Assembly (NCBI GenBank): GCA_027311125.1 | Contig: DAICZO010000307.1 | Span: 1-61,049, forward strand | DNA from: Acidobacteriaceae bacterium | GTDB lineage: Bacteria; Acidobacteriota; Terriglobia; Terriglobales; Acidobacteriaceae | Direction of reading: 5' to 3' | DNA: 61,049 nucleotides | Shown: one piece after another, positions 25,293-34,190 of the stretch | Layout: each line of letters begins with the position of its first letter | Position numbering within the stretch: position 1 is the first letter of the stretch | Program-made: the position numbers and the translations under genes | The notes under the pieces: generated by a model | Database searches by the model: none | What the model was told of the DNA's origin: nothing | The model's input: the letters and a program-made list of their open reading frames with translations, nothing else

Positions 25293-25751
25293 ATGGACAT
25301 TGAATCACAACTCTCTGCATACGGTCACCATTTGCCCGTGCTACCTAGCGCCGGTGGAAATTATCTTTCTGCAAAACGAGTAGGGAACATGTTGTATCTT
25401 GCGGGTGTGATCTCGACACGTGATGGTACCGTGCTGACTGGTACCGTTGGTGGCGAGCGAAGTATCGAAGATGGTTACGCTGCGGCTGCTGCTTGTGCAT
25501 TGACGCAGTTGGCAGTGATCAAACGGGAGCTGGGTACGCTGGACGCTGTGGAAGGTATTGTAGGGTTGAATGGATACGTGAATGCGGTTGCTGGATTTGC
25601 CGATTCGCCGAAGGTGATCAACGGAGCGTCAGATCTGCTCGTTGCAGCTTTTGGCGATGCGGGGCGTCATGTTCGAGCAGCCGTCGGTGTGAATGCTTTG
25701 CCACGTAACGCTATGGTTGAGATACAGATGACGGTGCTAGTGAAGTCATAA
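25293..25751 (+). CDS. RidA/YjgF family enamine/imine deaminase
   Basis: A 152-residue RidA-superfamily protein (YjgF-like branch of ~150 residues, cd02199 type). Such trimers hydrolyse reactive enamine or imine intermediates, or act in related amide steps. Typical segments are YLSAKRVGNMLYLAGVIS, ACALTQLAVIKRELG, VNGYVNAVAGF-like (seen as LNGYVNAVAGF) and VRAAVGVNALPRNAMVEI. GTG at 25275 is an alternative start six codons upstream. It opens the catabolic cluster and lies 50 bp before the formamidase gene, with GAAGGAGAGG between them. Its presence beside an FAD oxidase gene suggests it clears imine products. Confidence 0.85.
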   Translation: MDIESQLSAYGHHLPVLPSAGGNYLSAKRVGNMLYLAGVISTRDGTVLTGTVGGERSIEDGYAAAAACALTQLAVIKRELGTLDAVEGIVGLNGYVNAVAGFADSPKVINGASDLLVAAFGDAGRHVRAAVGVNALPRNAMVEIQMTVLVKS

Positions 25752-25801
25752 CCAGATTTGTCCACATTGCTGTCATTCACGAAGGAGAGGTCTGAGCAAC
25801 T

Positions 25802-26737
25802 ATGGCTGAATACAGTTTGTGTGCCATCCCTACGCATTCGGTTTGGGACAATCGGCTTAGCCCGCGACTCGTGGTGGTATCAGGCGACGTAGTGCATTTG
25901 GAATGTTTGGATTCCAGCGGGGGACAGGTAAAGCCATGGATGACGCTGCCCGAGTTTCTGGAGATTGATCGGAACCTGATTCATGCACTGACTGGGCCGA
26001 TCTATGTTGATGGCGCTGAACCCGGAGACGTGCTGGAGATACAGGTTCTAGAGGTTGAGCATCTTGGCTGGGGTTGGAGCAGTGTGATTGCAGGGCTTGG
26101 ATTCCTGGACAACCGCTTTACGGAGCCATCCCTTTTTCACTGGAAGCTTGATGGAGAGATGAGCTTTTCGTTGGCTCCTGCTGTTGTTCCGTTGCGCCCG
26201 TTTTGCGGTGTTATGGGAGTTGCTCGTGCAGAAGCAGGAAGTTTTCGTACGCGTCCACCGGGGGAGTTCGGGGGCAATATGGATGTGCGTGAGCTATGTG
26301 CTGGGTCGACTCTGTACCTGCCGGTGCAGGTGCGCGGAGCAATGTTCTCTGCAGGTGACGCCCATGCGGCGCAAGGAGATGGCGAGGTCTGCATCAACGG
26401 CATCGAGTGTCCAGCAAATGTGACACTTCGTTTTGTGTTGCACCGGCACCAGAAGTTGGCTGGGCCGTTGGTTGAAGTTGGACATAACAGTATTGAGCCG
26501 TCGTCTGCAGCGTGGCTCGTAGTGGAGTCTGCGGAGGATGCGTTGCAGGCGGCACGCACGGCTACCTCACGCATGGTCGATTTGCTGATTCAGACCTGGG
26601 ACTTTGAACCTGTGCAGGCTTATTTGCTGTGTAGCGTTGCCATGAATTTAAAGCTGAGTCAGGTTGTGAACCGGCCGATGACAACTGTAAGTGCTTCTAT
26701 CGCGAAAAGCATTCTTCCCCAACGGAGCTTGTTCTGA
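25802..26737 (+). CDS. Acetamidase/formamidase family protein
   Basis: A 311-residue FmdA/AmdA family amidohydrolase. It hydrolyses short-chain amides such as formamide in characterised members. Family features include GDVVHLECLDSSGGQV, TGPIYVDGAEPGDVLEIQVL, the metal-site region GVMGVARAE, PPGEFGGNMDVRELCAGSTLYLPV and GDAHAAQGDGEVCINGIE. It is the middle gene of a plus-strand trio (RidA, this gene, HpxZ/AtzH-like), with only two bases to the next start. Release of formamide or formate from a ring-opened heterocycle would fit the cluster, though the substrate is not known. Confidence 0.88.
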   Translation: MAEYSLCAIPTHSVWDNRLSPRLVVVSGDVVHLECLDSSGGQVKPWMTLPEFLEIDRNLIHALTGPIYVDGAEPGDVLEIQVLEVEHLGWGWSSVIAGLGFLDNRFTEPSLFHWKLDGEMSFSLAPAVVPLRPFCGVMGVARAEAGSFRTRPPGEFGGNMDVRELCAGSTLYLPVQVRGAMFSAGDAHAAQGDGEVCINGIECPANVTLRFVLHRHQKLAGPLVEVGHNSIEPSSAAWLVVESAEDALQAARTATSRMVDLLIQTWDFEPVQAYLLCSVAMNLKLSQVVNRPMTTVSASIAKSILPQRSLF

Positions 26738-26739
26738 AC

Positions 26740-27126
26740 ATGGTGATTGAGATCAATGATGCTGCCACATTAACAGAGTTAGCGGAGCTTTATCCTAAGT
26801 ACGAAGAGGCGCTGGTTACGAATGACGTAGATACCCTGACCGCGATGTTCTGGGCAGCGCCTCATGTCATGCGTTTTGGTGTTACTGAGAATCTGTATGG
26901 TATTGAAGAGCTAGAGGCGTTTCGCAAAGGACGTTCTCCGGTGAATTTGGCTCGGCGGGTGAAGCGCTTGGACATCATTAGCTTTGGTAAAGACTTTGGC
27001 AGTATTACTCTCGAGTTTGAGCGCGAAAGCAATGGCAAGATTATGCGTGGCCGCCAGAGCCAAACCTGGGTGCGGATGCCGGAAGGCTGGCGAATTGTTG
27101 CAGCACACGTATCACTGCTGCCATAA
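26740..27126 (+). CDS. HpxZ/AtzH-like protein (DUF3225)
   Basis: A 128-residue SnoaL/NTF2-fold protein that matches the DUF3225 family well, with ALVTNDVDTLTAMFW, MRFGVTENLYG, RVKRLDIISFGKDFGS and GRQSQTWVRMPEGWRIVAAHVS. Family members are HpxZ of oxalurate/purine catabolism and AtzH of cyanuric acid catabolism, the latter implicated in handling carboxylated urea intermediates. It normally accompanies AtzE/HpxY-type amidases; such an amidase is encoded at 34191 in this cluster. The two-base gap from the formamidase gene indicates one operon. This points to a urea- or oxamate-like intermediate in the pathway. Confidence 0.83.
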   Translation: MVIEINDAATLTELAELYPKYEEALVTNDVDTLTAMFWAAPHVMRFGVTENLYGIEELEAFRKGRSPVNLARRVKRLDIISFGKDFGSITLEFERESNGKIMRGRQSQTWVRMPEGWRIVAAHVSLLP

Positions 27127-27155
27127 GAGTTGCAAAGTGTGTTGGCCCGCCAGAA

Positions 27156-27977
27156 CTAGCAGCTTACGGTAACGTAAAGTGATGTGATTGCTGCTGCCTG
27201 GAACTGGTCTTGCAAGTCCTTGGCTGATGCAAAGCTCTTGCCTTGCACGTGGCGTGCGGGCAGGGTGAATTGAAGTTTCGGTTGCGCGAATGGGTAGGGT
27301 GAGAGTTGGAAGTGGCGCTCACCTACATACTTAACCATAATCTCCTGTTGGCCACCGTTGGTTAGCGGTAGTGGATGAAGTAAGGTCGCTGGATGGCGGT
27401 AATCGACGCAGGAGAGTAGCGATAAATTGTCTGTTGCCTGGAGCAGTCGAAAGTGCTGTTGGATTCGTGGCCACGCGATCTCGTATGGTGTCAGTTTGTT
27501 GTCGGTAGCAATGCTGGTGTGCAAATGCTGCTGCAACAAACGCTGACGTTCCAGGAAGGCATCGAGCAGTGGGAGTTGTGCTGAAGCTATGGTCGAGCGG
27601 TCAGCACGCTCGGTAAGTAGGTTGTAGGTGTGCAGTGATACGAGCAGAGCTGCGTACGGATCCTCGGCTGCGACCACTGCTACTGCGCGCTCTCGGACGG
27701 CAAGATAATCGGCGAGGTCGATCTCTTCGAATGCAGAGTATTTCCCCACGAGTTCAACCGAGAAAGCCGAGGGCAGCCCTGCCTTGGTGATCTGCGGCTC
27801 TGCATCTCGGACCGCCCATCCGTCATCGTGTGTGGAGATGCCAAGGAGTACCTGACGTCGTGGGACCGGGGAAGAGAATTGCTCGTTGCCCCAATGCTCT
27901 GCAAAGGCTCCGGCGAGACGGGCGTGGTCAGGATGGGTGATAAGCCACCAACCGGTGGCAGAGGCAAGCCGCAACAT
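27156..27977 (-). CDS. DUF3891 family protein
   Basis: A 273-residue cytoplasmic protein of the DUF3891 family, function unknown. The N-terminal half carries histidine/aspartate patterns reminiscent of a helical HD-type metal site: HPDH (residues 15-18), GISTHDDGW with His50-Asp51, and a later SLHTYN. The C-terminal ~60 residues look like a small beta domain. It is the last gene of the seven-gene minus-strand operon, 48 bp after the ABC permease gene, so it probably acts on the imported compound or a breakdown product. HD-like hydrolase activity is only a guess. Confidence 0.72.
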   Translation of the reverse strand: MLRLASATGWWLITHPDHARLAGAFAEHWGNEQFSSPVPRRQVLLGISTHDDGWAVRDAEPQITKAGLPSAFSVELVGKYSAFEEIDLADYLAVRERAVAVVAAEDPYAALLVSLHTYNLLTERADRSTIASAQLPLLDAFLERQRLLQQHLHTSIATDNKLTPYEIAWPRIQQHFRLLQATDNLSLLSCVDYRHPATLLHPLPLTNGGQQEIMVKYVGERHFQLSPYPFAQPKLQFTLPARHVQGKSFASAKDLQDQFQAAAITSLYVTVSC

Positions 27978-28025
27978 GATGAATCCTTTCTTGTCTTTTC
28001 TTTGCCGAGTTTGATGGAGCAGAAT

Positions 28026-28817
28026 TTACTGCGATTCAGTCTTACGAGCTGACTCGTGCCAGTTATGTAAAAAGTAGTACTCAAGAAACATGACAGCAAA
28101 GAAAAACATAAAGCCTAGTACTGTTGCGGCTAAGACCAGGGCAAAAAGATAATCCGTTTGCAACTGAGCGAGCGCATATGTGATCGAGTAACCAAGGCCA
28201 CCTTGTCCAATGGAACTTGAGCCGGCGAATAGTTCGCCGGTGATGGCCCCGATGACCGAGATACCGCTTGCGATGCGTACTCCAGTAAAGAGTGAGGGAA
28301 GTGCATGAGGAAGGCGAAGCTTCCAGAGTATCTGTGCGCCAGATGCGTTTTGCATGAGGAACAGATTGACCATGTTTTCGTCGACGCTCACGAGACCTTG
28401 GGTAGTGTTCGCGATGATAGGGGCCAGACAGATGATGAAGGTGATCAAGGTGACAGCAAAGAGTCCTGCCCCGGCCCACATGATGATGAGTGGTGCTATG
28501 GCTACGATAGGTACTGTTTGCAGCAGGATGGTGTACGGCAGAAACATTAGTCGGAGCCATCTGGATTGCGCGAAGATTAGTGCTATTGCGGTACCGACGA
28601 AGATACTGGCAAGGAGACCGCTGGCTGCGGCTAGTGCCGTGATGTAGAAGGAGTTTGCCAGTGAGGGAAAACGGTGTATGACAGTTTGTGCGACAGCGAG
28701 AGGTGTTGGCAGCATGTAGGGCGGAATGCTAAGTGCCCAGATGAGAGCACGCCATAACAGCAGTAGCATCAGAAGTACGCCACCAGTGTTAAGCACGTTA
28801 TAGAAGGTGCGCTTCAT
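28026..28817 (-). CDS. ABC transporter permease (SsuC/TauC/ThiX type)
   Basis: A 263-residue inner-membrane permease with six predicted helices. The coupling-loop EAA motif appears as ASGAQILWKLRLPHALPSLFTGVRIASG. This class imports nitrate, sulfonates, taurine, pyrimidines or riboflavin together with an NMT1/THI5-type binding protein. The ATPase gene overlaps its start by four bases (ATGA). The likely binding lipoprotein is encoded 6.7 kb away at 35529 on the opposite strand. Confidence 0.9.
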   Translation of the reverse strand: MKRTFYNVLNTGGVLLMLLLLWRALIWALSIPPYMLPTPLAVAQTVIHRFPSLANSFYITALAAASGLLASIFVGTAIALIFAQSRWLRLMFLPYTILLQTVPIVAIAPLIIMWAGAGLFAVTLITFIICLAPIIANTTQGLVSVDENMVNLFLMQNASGAQILWKLRLPHALPSLFTGVRIASGISVIGAITGELFAGSSSIGQGGLGYSITYALAQLQTDYLFALVLAATVLGFMFFFAVMFLEYYFLHNWHESARKTESQ

Positions 28818-29635
28818 TCGCTCTGCACTCCTCGCAGTGTCTTACTGATAATCGCGATGTACTCTTCAAAAGCTGGGAGCTGCCGTGTTTCTGCACTGCG
28901 GGGGTAGGGCAGGTTGATCGGAAACTCATATGCGATACGACCAGGGTGCGGTGCCATGATGAGGACGCGTGAAGATAGAAAGACTGCTTCTGCAACAGAA
29001 TGAGTAACAAAGAGCGCCGTCCAGTTCTGTTCCTGCTGGAGTCGTAGAACCTCCTCGTTGAGTCGGTCACGTGAAATCTCATCGAGTGCAGCAAACGGCT
29101 CGTCCATGAGCAACACGCGTGGCCTGGTTGAGAGAGCACGTGCGATGGATACACGCATCTTCATACCACCGGAGAGTTGGCGTGGATACGACTTGGCTGC
29201 GTGGCTTAGGTTTACCAACTCCAGAAGTGAAGCGACTTTCTCCTTGCGCCGTTCGCGCGTGGCGTGCTCGAGTTCGAGTCTCAACCCAACGTTGTCTTCG
29301 ACTGTTCGCCATGGGAGGAGAGTTGCATCCTGAAAGATGAAGGAGACGATCTCACGTGCGTTTGCAGGAGTCATTCCGTCGATGCAGATTTTCCCGGAGG
29401 TGGGCAGAGTCAGGCCGGCAACCAGTTTGAGCATAGTTGACTTTCCACAGCCGGATGGGCCGATCAAGCTTACGAACTCGCCTCGGTGGACGGATAGATC
29501 TATATGTTCCAGAATCTGCTGGTGGGATCGTCCCCTGTCGCTGTTGTAGGATTTTGAGACTCCAGAAAAAGCTATCTCAGGAAGCTCCTTTGATTGGGGA
29601 AGTGCGGGCGAGTTGAGGTTATCCGTTGTCATCAT
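28814..29635 (-). CDS. ABC transporter ATP-binding protein (SsuB/TauB/ThiZ type)
   Basis: A 273-residue importer ATPase. Walker A GPSGCGKST, Q-loop FIFQDATLLPWR, signature LSGGMKMR, Walker B VLLMDEPFAALDE and switch His in FVTHSVAEA are all present. It energises the permease encoded just downstream. The gene is linked to its neighbours on both sides: a one-base overlap with the CocE-type hydrolase stop (TAATG) and a four-base overlap with the permease gene. Two adjacent ATG codons (29635 and 29632) are available. Confidence 0.93.
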   Translation of the reverse strand: MMTTDNLNSPALPQSKELPEIAFSGVSKSYNSDRGRSHQQILEHIDLSVHRGEFVSLIGPSGCGKSTMLKLVAGLTLPTSGKICIDGMTPANAREIVSFIFQDATLLPWRTVEDNVGLRLELEHATRERRKEKVASLLELVNLSHAAKSYPRQLSGGMKMRVSIARALSTRPRVLLMDEPFAALDEISRDRLNEEVLRLQQEQNWTALFVTHSVAEAVFLSSRVLIMAPHPGRIAYEFPINLPYPRSAETRQLPAFEEYIAIISKTLRGVQSE

Positions 29636-31365
29636 TACTCAGGAAGCAGCGGGAGTCGCAGACGAGAGGGAAAGTGCAGATCATGACGAACTGTGTGCGT
29701 ACAACGCTGCCACGTCCACGGATCTGCGAGAGAGTGGGCAATGTCGCTGGAAGAATTGCGATCATATAACGGGAAAGCAGAGCCAGCGATTTCAAGTCGA
29801 ATACGGTCTCCGGCAGCAAATATGCATGAGGTTGGCTCTAGTGTGAATGCCCACGTATGCAGTATGTCTGCCGTGTAGTTGGAGGCACGGAAGAGGTAGC
29901 TTGAGCGTGCAATGCCAAGAGCAATGAACTCAGCTCGATTGTCGGGTGTTAGCCGTACCAGTTTTCCTGTCACGTCGGCATTACTTGCGGATGTAGAACA
30001 GTAGAGGGTGAGTTCGGCTGATCCTAAGACGTGGATTGGTTCTGGGAGTGGTGAGGACGTGTAGACGAGAAGATTATTGCCTTGCGCTAGTACAGACTGA
30101 TCGAAGGGGCCACTAAGTGCGGTACTACCGCCGGGCGCGAAGACAGGTACCTCAGGATCGTAGACGAAGTGATCGGCTGGTTGTGTAGTGGTTGGAGGTT
30201 CCATGCTGAGAGTGCCATCGCCTTTGGACGAGTTTGCACGGCCATCGCTGGAGAGGTAAAGCGTGATGGCCTTAGTGCTGGTAAGGACATCTGTTGCAAA
30301 CCAGCGGCTCGTTGCTGGCTGGTTGTGGCCGAGCGCGAAGTGGCGAATTCGCGGTTGACCTGCGAATTCGTTGGAGTCCTTAAGCCAGTGATTGAACCAG
30401 CGCAGCAGAAGGGAATCGGTGTCTATTGAAGCATCGGAGCCAAAGTTTGTGTCGCCAATACGTGAACCCCAAGGGATGTGTTGCCAAGGGCCGGCAAGTA
30501 GGTACTGATTCTGGCGGGCGAAGGGAGTTGCCGCTTGTTGCGCAAGTGCGAGAAATCCATCGTAGCTTCCCTGTAGGTATGTGTCGTACCAGCCGGAGAC
30601 ATGCAGTGCTGGAACGTTGATTTGTGTGAGCGAGGTACTGATGTCGAGTGCAGACCAGAACTCGCTGGGCACAGTATGGGCAAACCAATCGTGGACGTAG
30701 GTCGGCAGGCCAGTGGATTGAAGTGCGGGCAGCTTGGCGTATGGCGCAAAAAGTGGCTGAGTCCGAACGTTGGACCAGGCTGCTTCAAGTTGGTCGTGTG
30801 CCTGCCGTAGGCCGAGTCTGCGAGCGTCGGAACGCAACATCTGGAGACCCCAGCCCATAGCCGATGACAGCCGGAGTGCCCCATGATGATAGAAACATCC
30901 GTGATAGAGGTCGCAGGCGGTCATGGCCGGAGCAATGCATAGAAGTCCTTCAGGTTGTTCCGCTGCGGCCAGTAGCTGGGTTGCACCCTGATAGGAGAAG
31001 CCGTACATGCCGATCTTTCCATTGGATTCAGGTCGCGATCGCAACCATTGGATAGTCTCAGCCCCGTCGCGACGCTCAGATCGGAATGGGTAGAATTCTC
31101 CCTCGGAGTCACCGCGTCCCCGTACATCCTGAATAACGACGTTATAGCCATGTCGTGCAAACCAGACAGGATGTGGATAGACGACAGTGGAGGCAATGTC
31201 TCTACCGTAGGGTTGGCGCATGAGCAGGGTTGGATTCGAAGCGTGCATGGATGCAGGCGGGAAGTAATGATCCGAGTAGAGTGTGCATCCGTCAGACATG
31301 AGGCAAGGTACGCTCCGCTGGAGACGGACGCCGGAGCCGCAGTCGATCAATGACGTGATGGTCAA
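29635..31365 (-). CDS. CocE/NonD family serine hydrolase
   Basis: A 576-residue alpha/beta hydrolase of the X-Pro dipeptidyl-peptidase/cocaine-esterase class, with a C-terminal beta-sandwich (DLHFPSRLRLPLLP at the end). The nucleophile is Ser124 in GFSYQG; QDVRGRGDSEG forms the typical oxyanion region. Members cleave esters or amides of bulky acyl groups (cocaine, cephalosporin side chains, alpha-amino acid esters). The frame is open further upstream, but TTG at 31365 overlaps the creatininase stop (TTGA) and gives a family-typical length. No signal peptide is seen, so it probably acts in the cytoplasm after import. Confidence 0.87.
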   Translation of the reverse strand: MTITSLIDCGSGVRLQRSVPCLMSDGCTLYSDHYFPPASMHASNPTLLMRQPYGRDIASTVVYPHPVWFARHGYNVVIQDVRGRGDSEGEFYPFRSERRDGAETIQWLRSRPESNGKIGMYGFSYQGATQLLAAAEQPEGLLCIAPAMTACDLYHGCFYHHGALRLSSAMGWGLQMLRSDARRLGLRQAHDQLEAAWSNVRTQPLFAPYAKLPALQSTGLPTYVHDWFAHTVPSEFWSALDISTSLTQINVPALHVSGWYDTYLQGSYDGFLALAQQAATPFARQNQYLLAGPWQHIPWGSRIGDTNFGSDASIDTDSLLLRWFNHWLKDSNEFAGQPRIRHFALGHNQPATSRWFATDVLTSTKAITLYLSSDGRANSSKGDGTLSMEPPTTTQPADHFVYDPEVPVFAPGGSTALSGPFDQSVLAQGNNLLVYTSSPLPEPIHVLGSAELTLYCSTSASNADVTGKLVRLTPDNRAEFIALGIARSSYLFRASNYTADILHTWAFTLEPTSCIFAAGDRIRLEIAGSAFPLYDRNSSSDIAHSLADPWTWQRCTHTVRHDLHFPSRLRLPLLPE

Positions 31366-32156
31366 GGCTGAAACCTGTTGGAGTAATGGAACATGGCGGT
31401 GAGTGCTGCGGCGACTTTCTCTGCAGACTGCTTGATCCACTGAGCTCCGTGCTCTGCTGTGGCGGCGTTTGGATCGCCCATCACGCCACTGGGAGCGATG
31501 TCGCGCGTAAGCCAAGCAAATGTTGCTGGACCATTCTCTGGTAGCAAAGCTCCGGGTTGGTCAATCTGTGCGATGTAGTTCACGGTGTATAGCTCAGTGT
31601 GAACCAGTTCTGGAGTTCCATGGAGCAATAAGGCTGTCTCGTACTCCCCGGCATGAAATCCGTAGGCACGCTCCTGCAGTGAGATGTTTTCGAACTTGGC
31701 ACCACCTGAACCCGAGAGATAGAAGGTGCGCAGGCCAAACTCGGCGCGCAGATCGCGACACATGACGTCGTCGAGCGAGGTATTGCCGCCGTGCGTGTTG
31801 TACAGAACCATCTTCTTGAAGCCTGATGCCGCAACGCTGGCACCGATATCATGAACTACAGCCATGAAGGTAGAGGCCGAAACGGACATAGTTCCGGGAA
31901 AGCCAATGTGCTCGTTGCTTTTGCCATAACAGATGGGCGGCAATGCGAAGACAGGTAGTTCTTTGGGCAGCAGGGCCAGTGCATGTCCCAGAAGGAGATT
32001 ACTGATGAGCGTGTCAGTTGCGAGGGGAAGATGGTGACCATGCTGCTCGATTGCTGCTGTGGGTAGGATGATTAGCGTTTCATTCTTCGGGAGAGCTTCG
32101 ACCTGCTTCCAAGTCAGGTAGGCAAAGTTGCGCTCATCGGGAATCCAGGTCTTCAT
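31362..32156 (-). CDS. Creatininase family amidohydrolase
   Basis: A 264-residue metal-dependent amidohydrolase of the creatininase/ArfB/MftE superfamily. Metal-binding motifs are visible: EQHGHHLPLATD (Glu, His and Asp ligands) and NTHGGN, plus a Glu in HAGEYET. Family members open cyclic amides (creatinine) or remove formyl groups from pyrimidine intermediates, so ring opening or deformylation is expected. ATG at 32156 directly abuts the FAD-oxidase stop, and its own stop overlaps the next start. It belongs to the seven-gene minus-strand operon. Confidence 0.9.
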   Translation of the reverse strand: MKTWIPDERNFAYLTWKQVEALPKNETLIILPTAAIEQHGHHLPLATDTLISNLLLGHALALLPKELPVFALPPICYGKSNEHIGFPGTMSVSASTFMAVVHDIGASVAASGFKKMVLYNTHGGNTSLDDVMCRDLRAEFGLRTFYLSGSGGAKFENISLQERAYGFHAGEYETALLLHGTPELVHTELYTVNYIAQIDQPGALLPENGPATFAWLTRDIAPSGVMGDPNAATAEHGAQWIKQSAEKVAAALTAMFHYSNRFQP

Positions 32157-33527
32157 CTAGTTTGCATCCTCCGCTACCAGATAGCTGGCCATCTTGCCAG
32201 GGTTCAACAAACCTTTGGGATCGTACTTACGCTTGGCCTGCAGTTGAATGTGGTCCTGCCGATAACGGCCTCCGCCTTCGACGTTGTTGACGTGTGGATT
32301 GGCGACGGTTACACCGATCTCGCGACAGAAATCTATCATTTCGTTCAACCGTTCTGCAGTGGTAAAGCGTACGACGGGAATTGAGCCTGGAACGACGAGG
32401 CCGTCACTATTTTTCATGAACTCTATATGAAAGAGGAAGTCGTCACCGTAGCGAGCTTTGAGTTGAGAAAACTGGCTGCGTGCGGTGGTGGGACTAAATC
32501 CGCATTGCAGGTAAGTGAGTGTATTGTCAGTCTTCATTGCCCAGAGCGTGGTGTGGTTCCACGTGTAGTCCGAGAGCAGTGGAGAAGTTCGCAGGCCTTC
32601 GTAGGCGGCGGCAAAGGTAATCTCCCCTCCGACAGCTTTTGCGGCTAATTGCAACTCCTCCAATTGTGCTGCCGCAATCATAAAAAAGATGTGGGCCTTG
32701 TCTGGCGTGATGATATTGCGTATCGGAGAGAAGCTGGCAGTGATTAGGGATTCGAAGGTCGTGACCAGTCGCTTGGTCCAGTGATTGCTGGTTGCGATCT
32801 GCTCACTGAAATCGAACGCTTCGTTGAAGCTGGGAAATGCAACCACACACTGTGCCCACTCTACCGCTGGAGTTAGGCAGAGCCATATACGCGAGATGAT
32901 TCCGTTAGTTCCCCAGGCATGAAGTATCTCGTGGATTGCATCGCCTTCGTGTTTGATGACTCGAGGTTCAGGTTCCATCGTTACAACTTCGAGAGCGCGT
33001 ACGGTGTTGAAGTCGCGTAGCCCCCCGTGCGCGACCGATCCGATGCCGCCTGATCCACCACCTAGAAATCCTCCGACCGAAGCCTTTGCGACGGTTGAGG
33101 GATAACAACGTAACTCCCATCCATGACGGCGGCCCTCATTCTCGATAAGGCTCAGTTTTGCACCAGGCTGGCAGATAGCGATACCGTCGGGATGAATGCA
33201 TTCGACTGCGTCCATCAGAGCGAGATCAAGTACTACGCCGCCTTGCAGTGGAATTGCCTGCCCATAGTTCCCGGTGCCAGCGCCTCGCGCTGTGACAGCG
33301 ATTCCTTGGTCATGACATAGCCGCAGGACGGCACAAATCTCGTCTACGCTAGTTGGCTGTACGACTACATCGCCGACTTTGTCTGAAAGGAGTTGCTTTA
33401 GGACGGGGGAGTACCAGTAAAAATCGCGCGAAAGACGCGCCACCGTTGCTGGATTGGTTAGTACTCTGTCTGCATCACCAATGACTTGCTTGAGATCATC
33501 GACGAAAGTCGAGAGAGTGGGCGTCAT
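32157..33527 (-). CDS. FAD-binding oxidase/dehydrogenase (GlcD/PCMH type)
   Basis: A 456-residue flavoprotein of the vanillyl-alcohol-oxidase/GlcD superfamily. The PCMH FAD domain occupies residues ~30-215: VQPTSVDEICAVLRLC, ITARGAGTGN-like (seen as VTARGAGTGNYGQA) and GGFLGGGSGGIGSVAHGG. The C-terminal part is a FAD-linked substrate domain ending in KYDPKGLLNPGK. No histidine for bicovalent flavin is obvious. It probably oxidises a hydroxy acid or amine intermediate. ATG at 33527 overlaps the deaminase stop (ATGA). Confidence 0.87.
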   Translation of the reverse strand: MTPTLSTFVDDLKQVIGDADRVLTNPATVARLSRDFYWYSPVLKQLLSDKVGDVVVQPTSVDEICAVLRLCHDQGIAVTARGAGTGNYGQAIPLQGGVVLDLALMDAVECIHPDGIAICQPGAKLSLIENEGRRHGWELRCYPSTVAKASVGGFLGGGSGGIGSVAHGGLRDFNTVRALEVVTMEPEPRVIKHEGDAIHEILHAWGTNGIISRIWLCLTPAVEWAQCVVAFPSFNEAFDFSEQIATSNHWTKRLVTTFESLITASFSPIRNIITPDKAHIFFMIAAAQLEELQLAAKAVGGEITFAAAYEGLRTSPLLSDYTWNHTTLWAMKTDNTLTYLQCGFSPTTARSQFSQLKARYGDDFLFHIEFMKNSDGLVVPGSIPVVRFTTAERLNEMIDFCREIGVTVANPHVNNVEGGGRYRQDHIQLQAKRKYDPKGLLNPGKMASYLVAEDAN

Positions 33528-34090
33528 GCTATGGCTCGCTTTCCATTGTCGGAGACATGCTTCGAACGACTAGCGTTGCCCCAGGCTTTGAAGGCTCTCA
33601 GCATATTGGGATGGGTGAAGAGGGTGTAGGCTAAATCTCGTTCCACCGGGCCAACGACTTCGCAGGTCATGTCGCTTCGCTCGGCGACCTCGGTGGCTGG
33701 AATATGGATCTGACGGCAGTGTCGATTGGCATCGTCGATAGTGGCTCCGTAGACGATGCGATCAATTCCCGCCCACAGTAAATTGGCCATGCACATCGGG
33801 CAAGGTTCGCAGGTGGAGTACATGGTGTAGCCGCGCAGGGAGGGGGATTTGAGCTTTTTGCAGGCCATTCGAATCGTGCGTACCTCGGCATGGCTGCTGG
33901 GATCATTCTCTTTGGCAACAGCGTTCAATCCCTTGAGGAGCAGCTTGCCGGTCTTGGTTTCGACGATCATTGCGCCGAATGGCACAGGCTTGTCGGTGAC
34001 GAGTGTGCGTGCGGTGAATTGCACAATTTCCGTCATACGAGAGCTATCCAATACCGAAAGGCTCGGCTTTTTCTCTCTAGTGTGTCCCAT
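33524..34090 (-). CDS. Nucleoside/guanine deaminase-like protein (CDA fold)
   Basis: A 188-residue zinc deaminase of the CMP/dCMP/guanine deaminase superfamily. The zinc site is complete: HAEVR supplies the His ligand and the proton-shuttling Glu, and STCEPCPMC supplies two Cys. The overall pattern (PFGAMIVETKTGKLL, LRGYTMYSTCEPCPMCMANLLWAGIDRIVYGA) is closest to GuaD-like enzymes rather than TadA. It is the first gene of the seven-gene operon and therefore near its promoter. TTG at 34105 is an alternative start. It should deaminate an amino-substituted purine, pyrimidine or pterin-like ring. Confidence 0.88.
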   Translation of the reverse strand: MGHTREKKPSLSVLDSSRMTEIVQFTARTLVTDKPVPFGAMIVETKTGKLLLKGLNAVAKENDPSSHAEVRTIRMACKKLKSPSLRGYTMYSTCEPCPMCMANLLWAGIDRIVYGATIDDANRHCRQIHIPATEVAERSDMTCEVVGPVERDLAYTLFTHPNMLRAFKAWGNASRSKHVSDNGKRAIA

Positions 34091-34190
34091 GTCGAAATGT
34101 AACACGACATGCCAGATTTGCTAAAGCGAAGAGTGATTTGTAGAACTACACAAGGCTGTTTTTTGCTGGTGCAGCCCTTAGAATTTAGGT

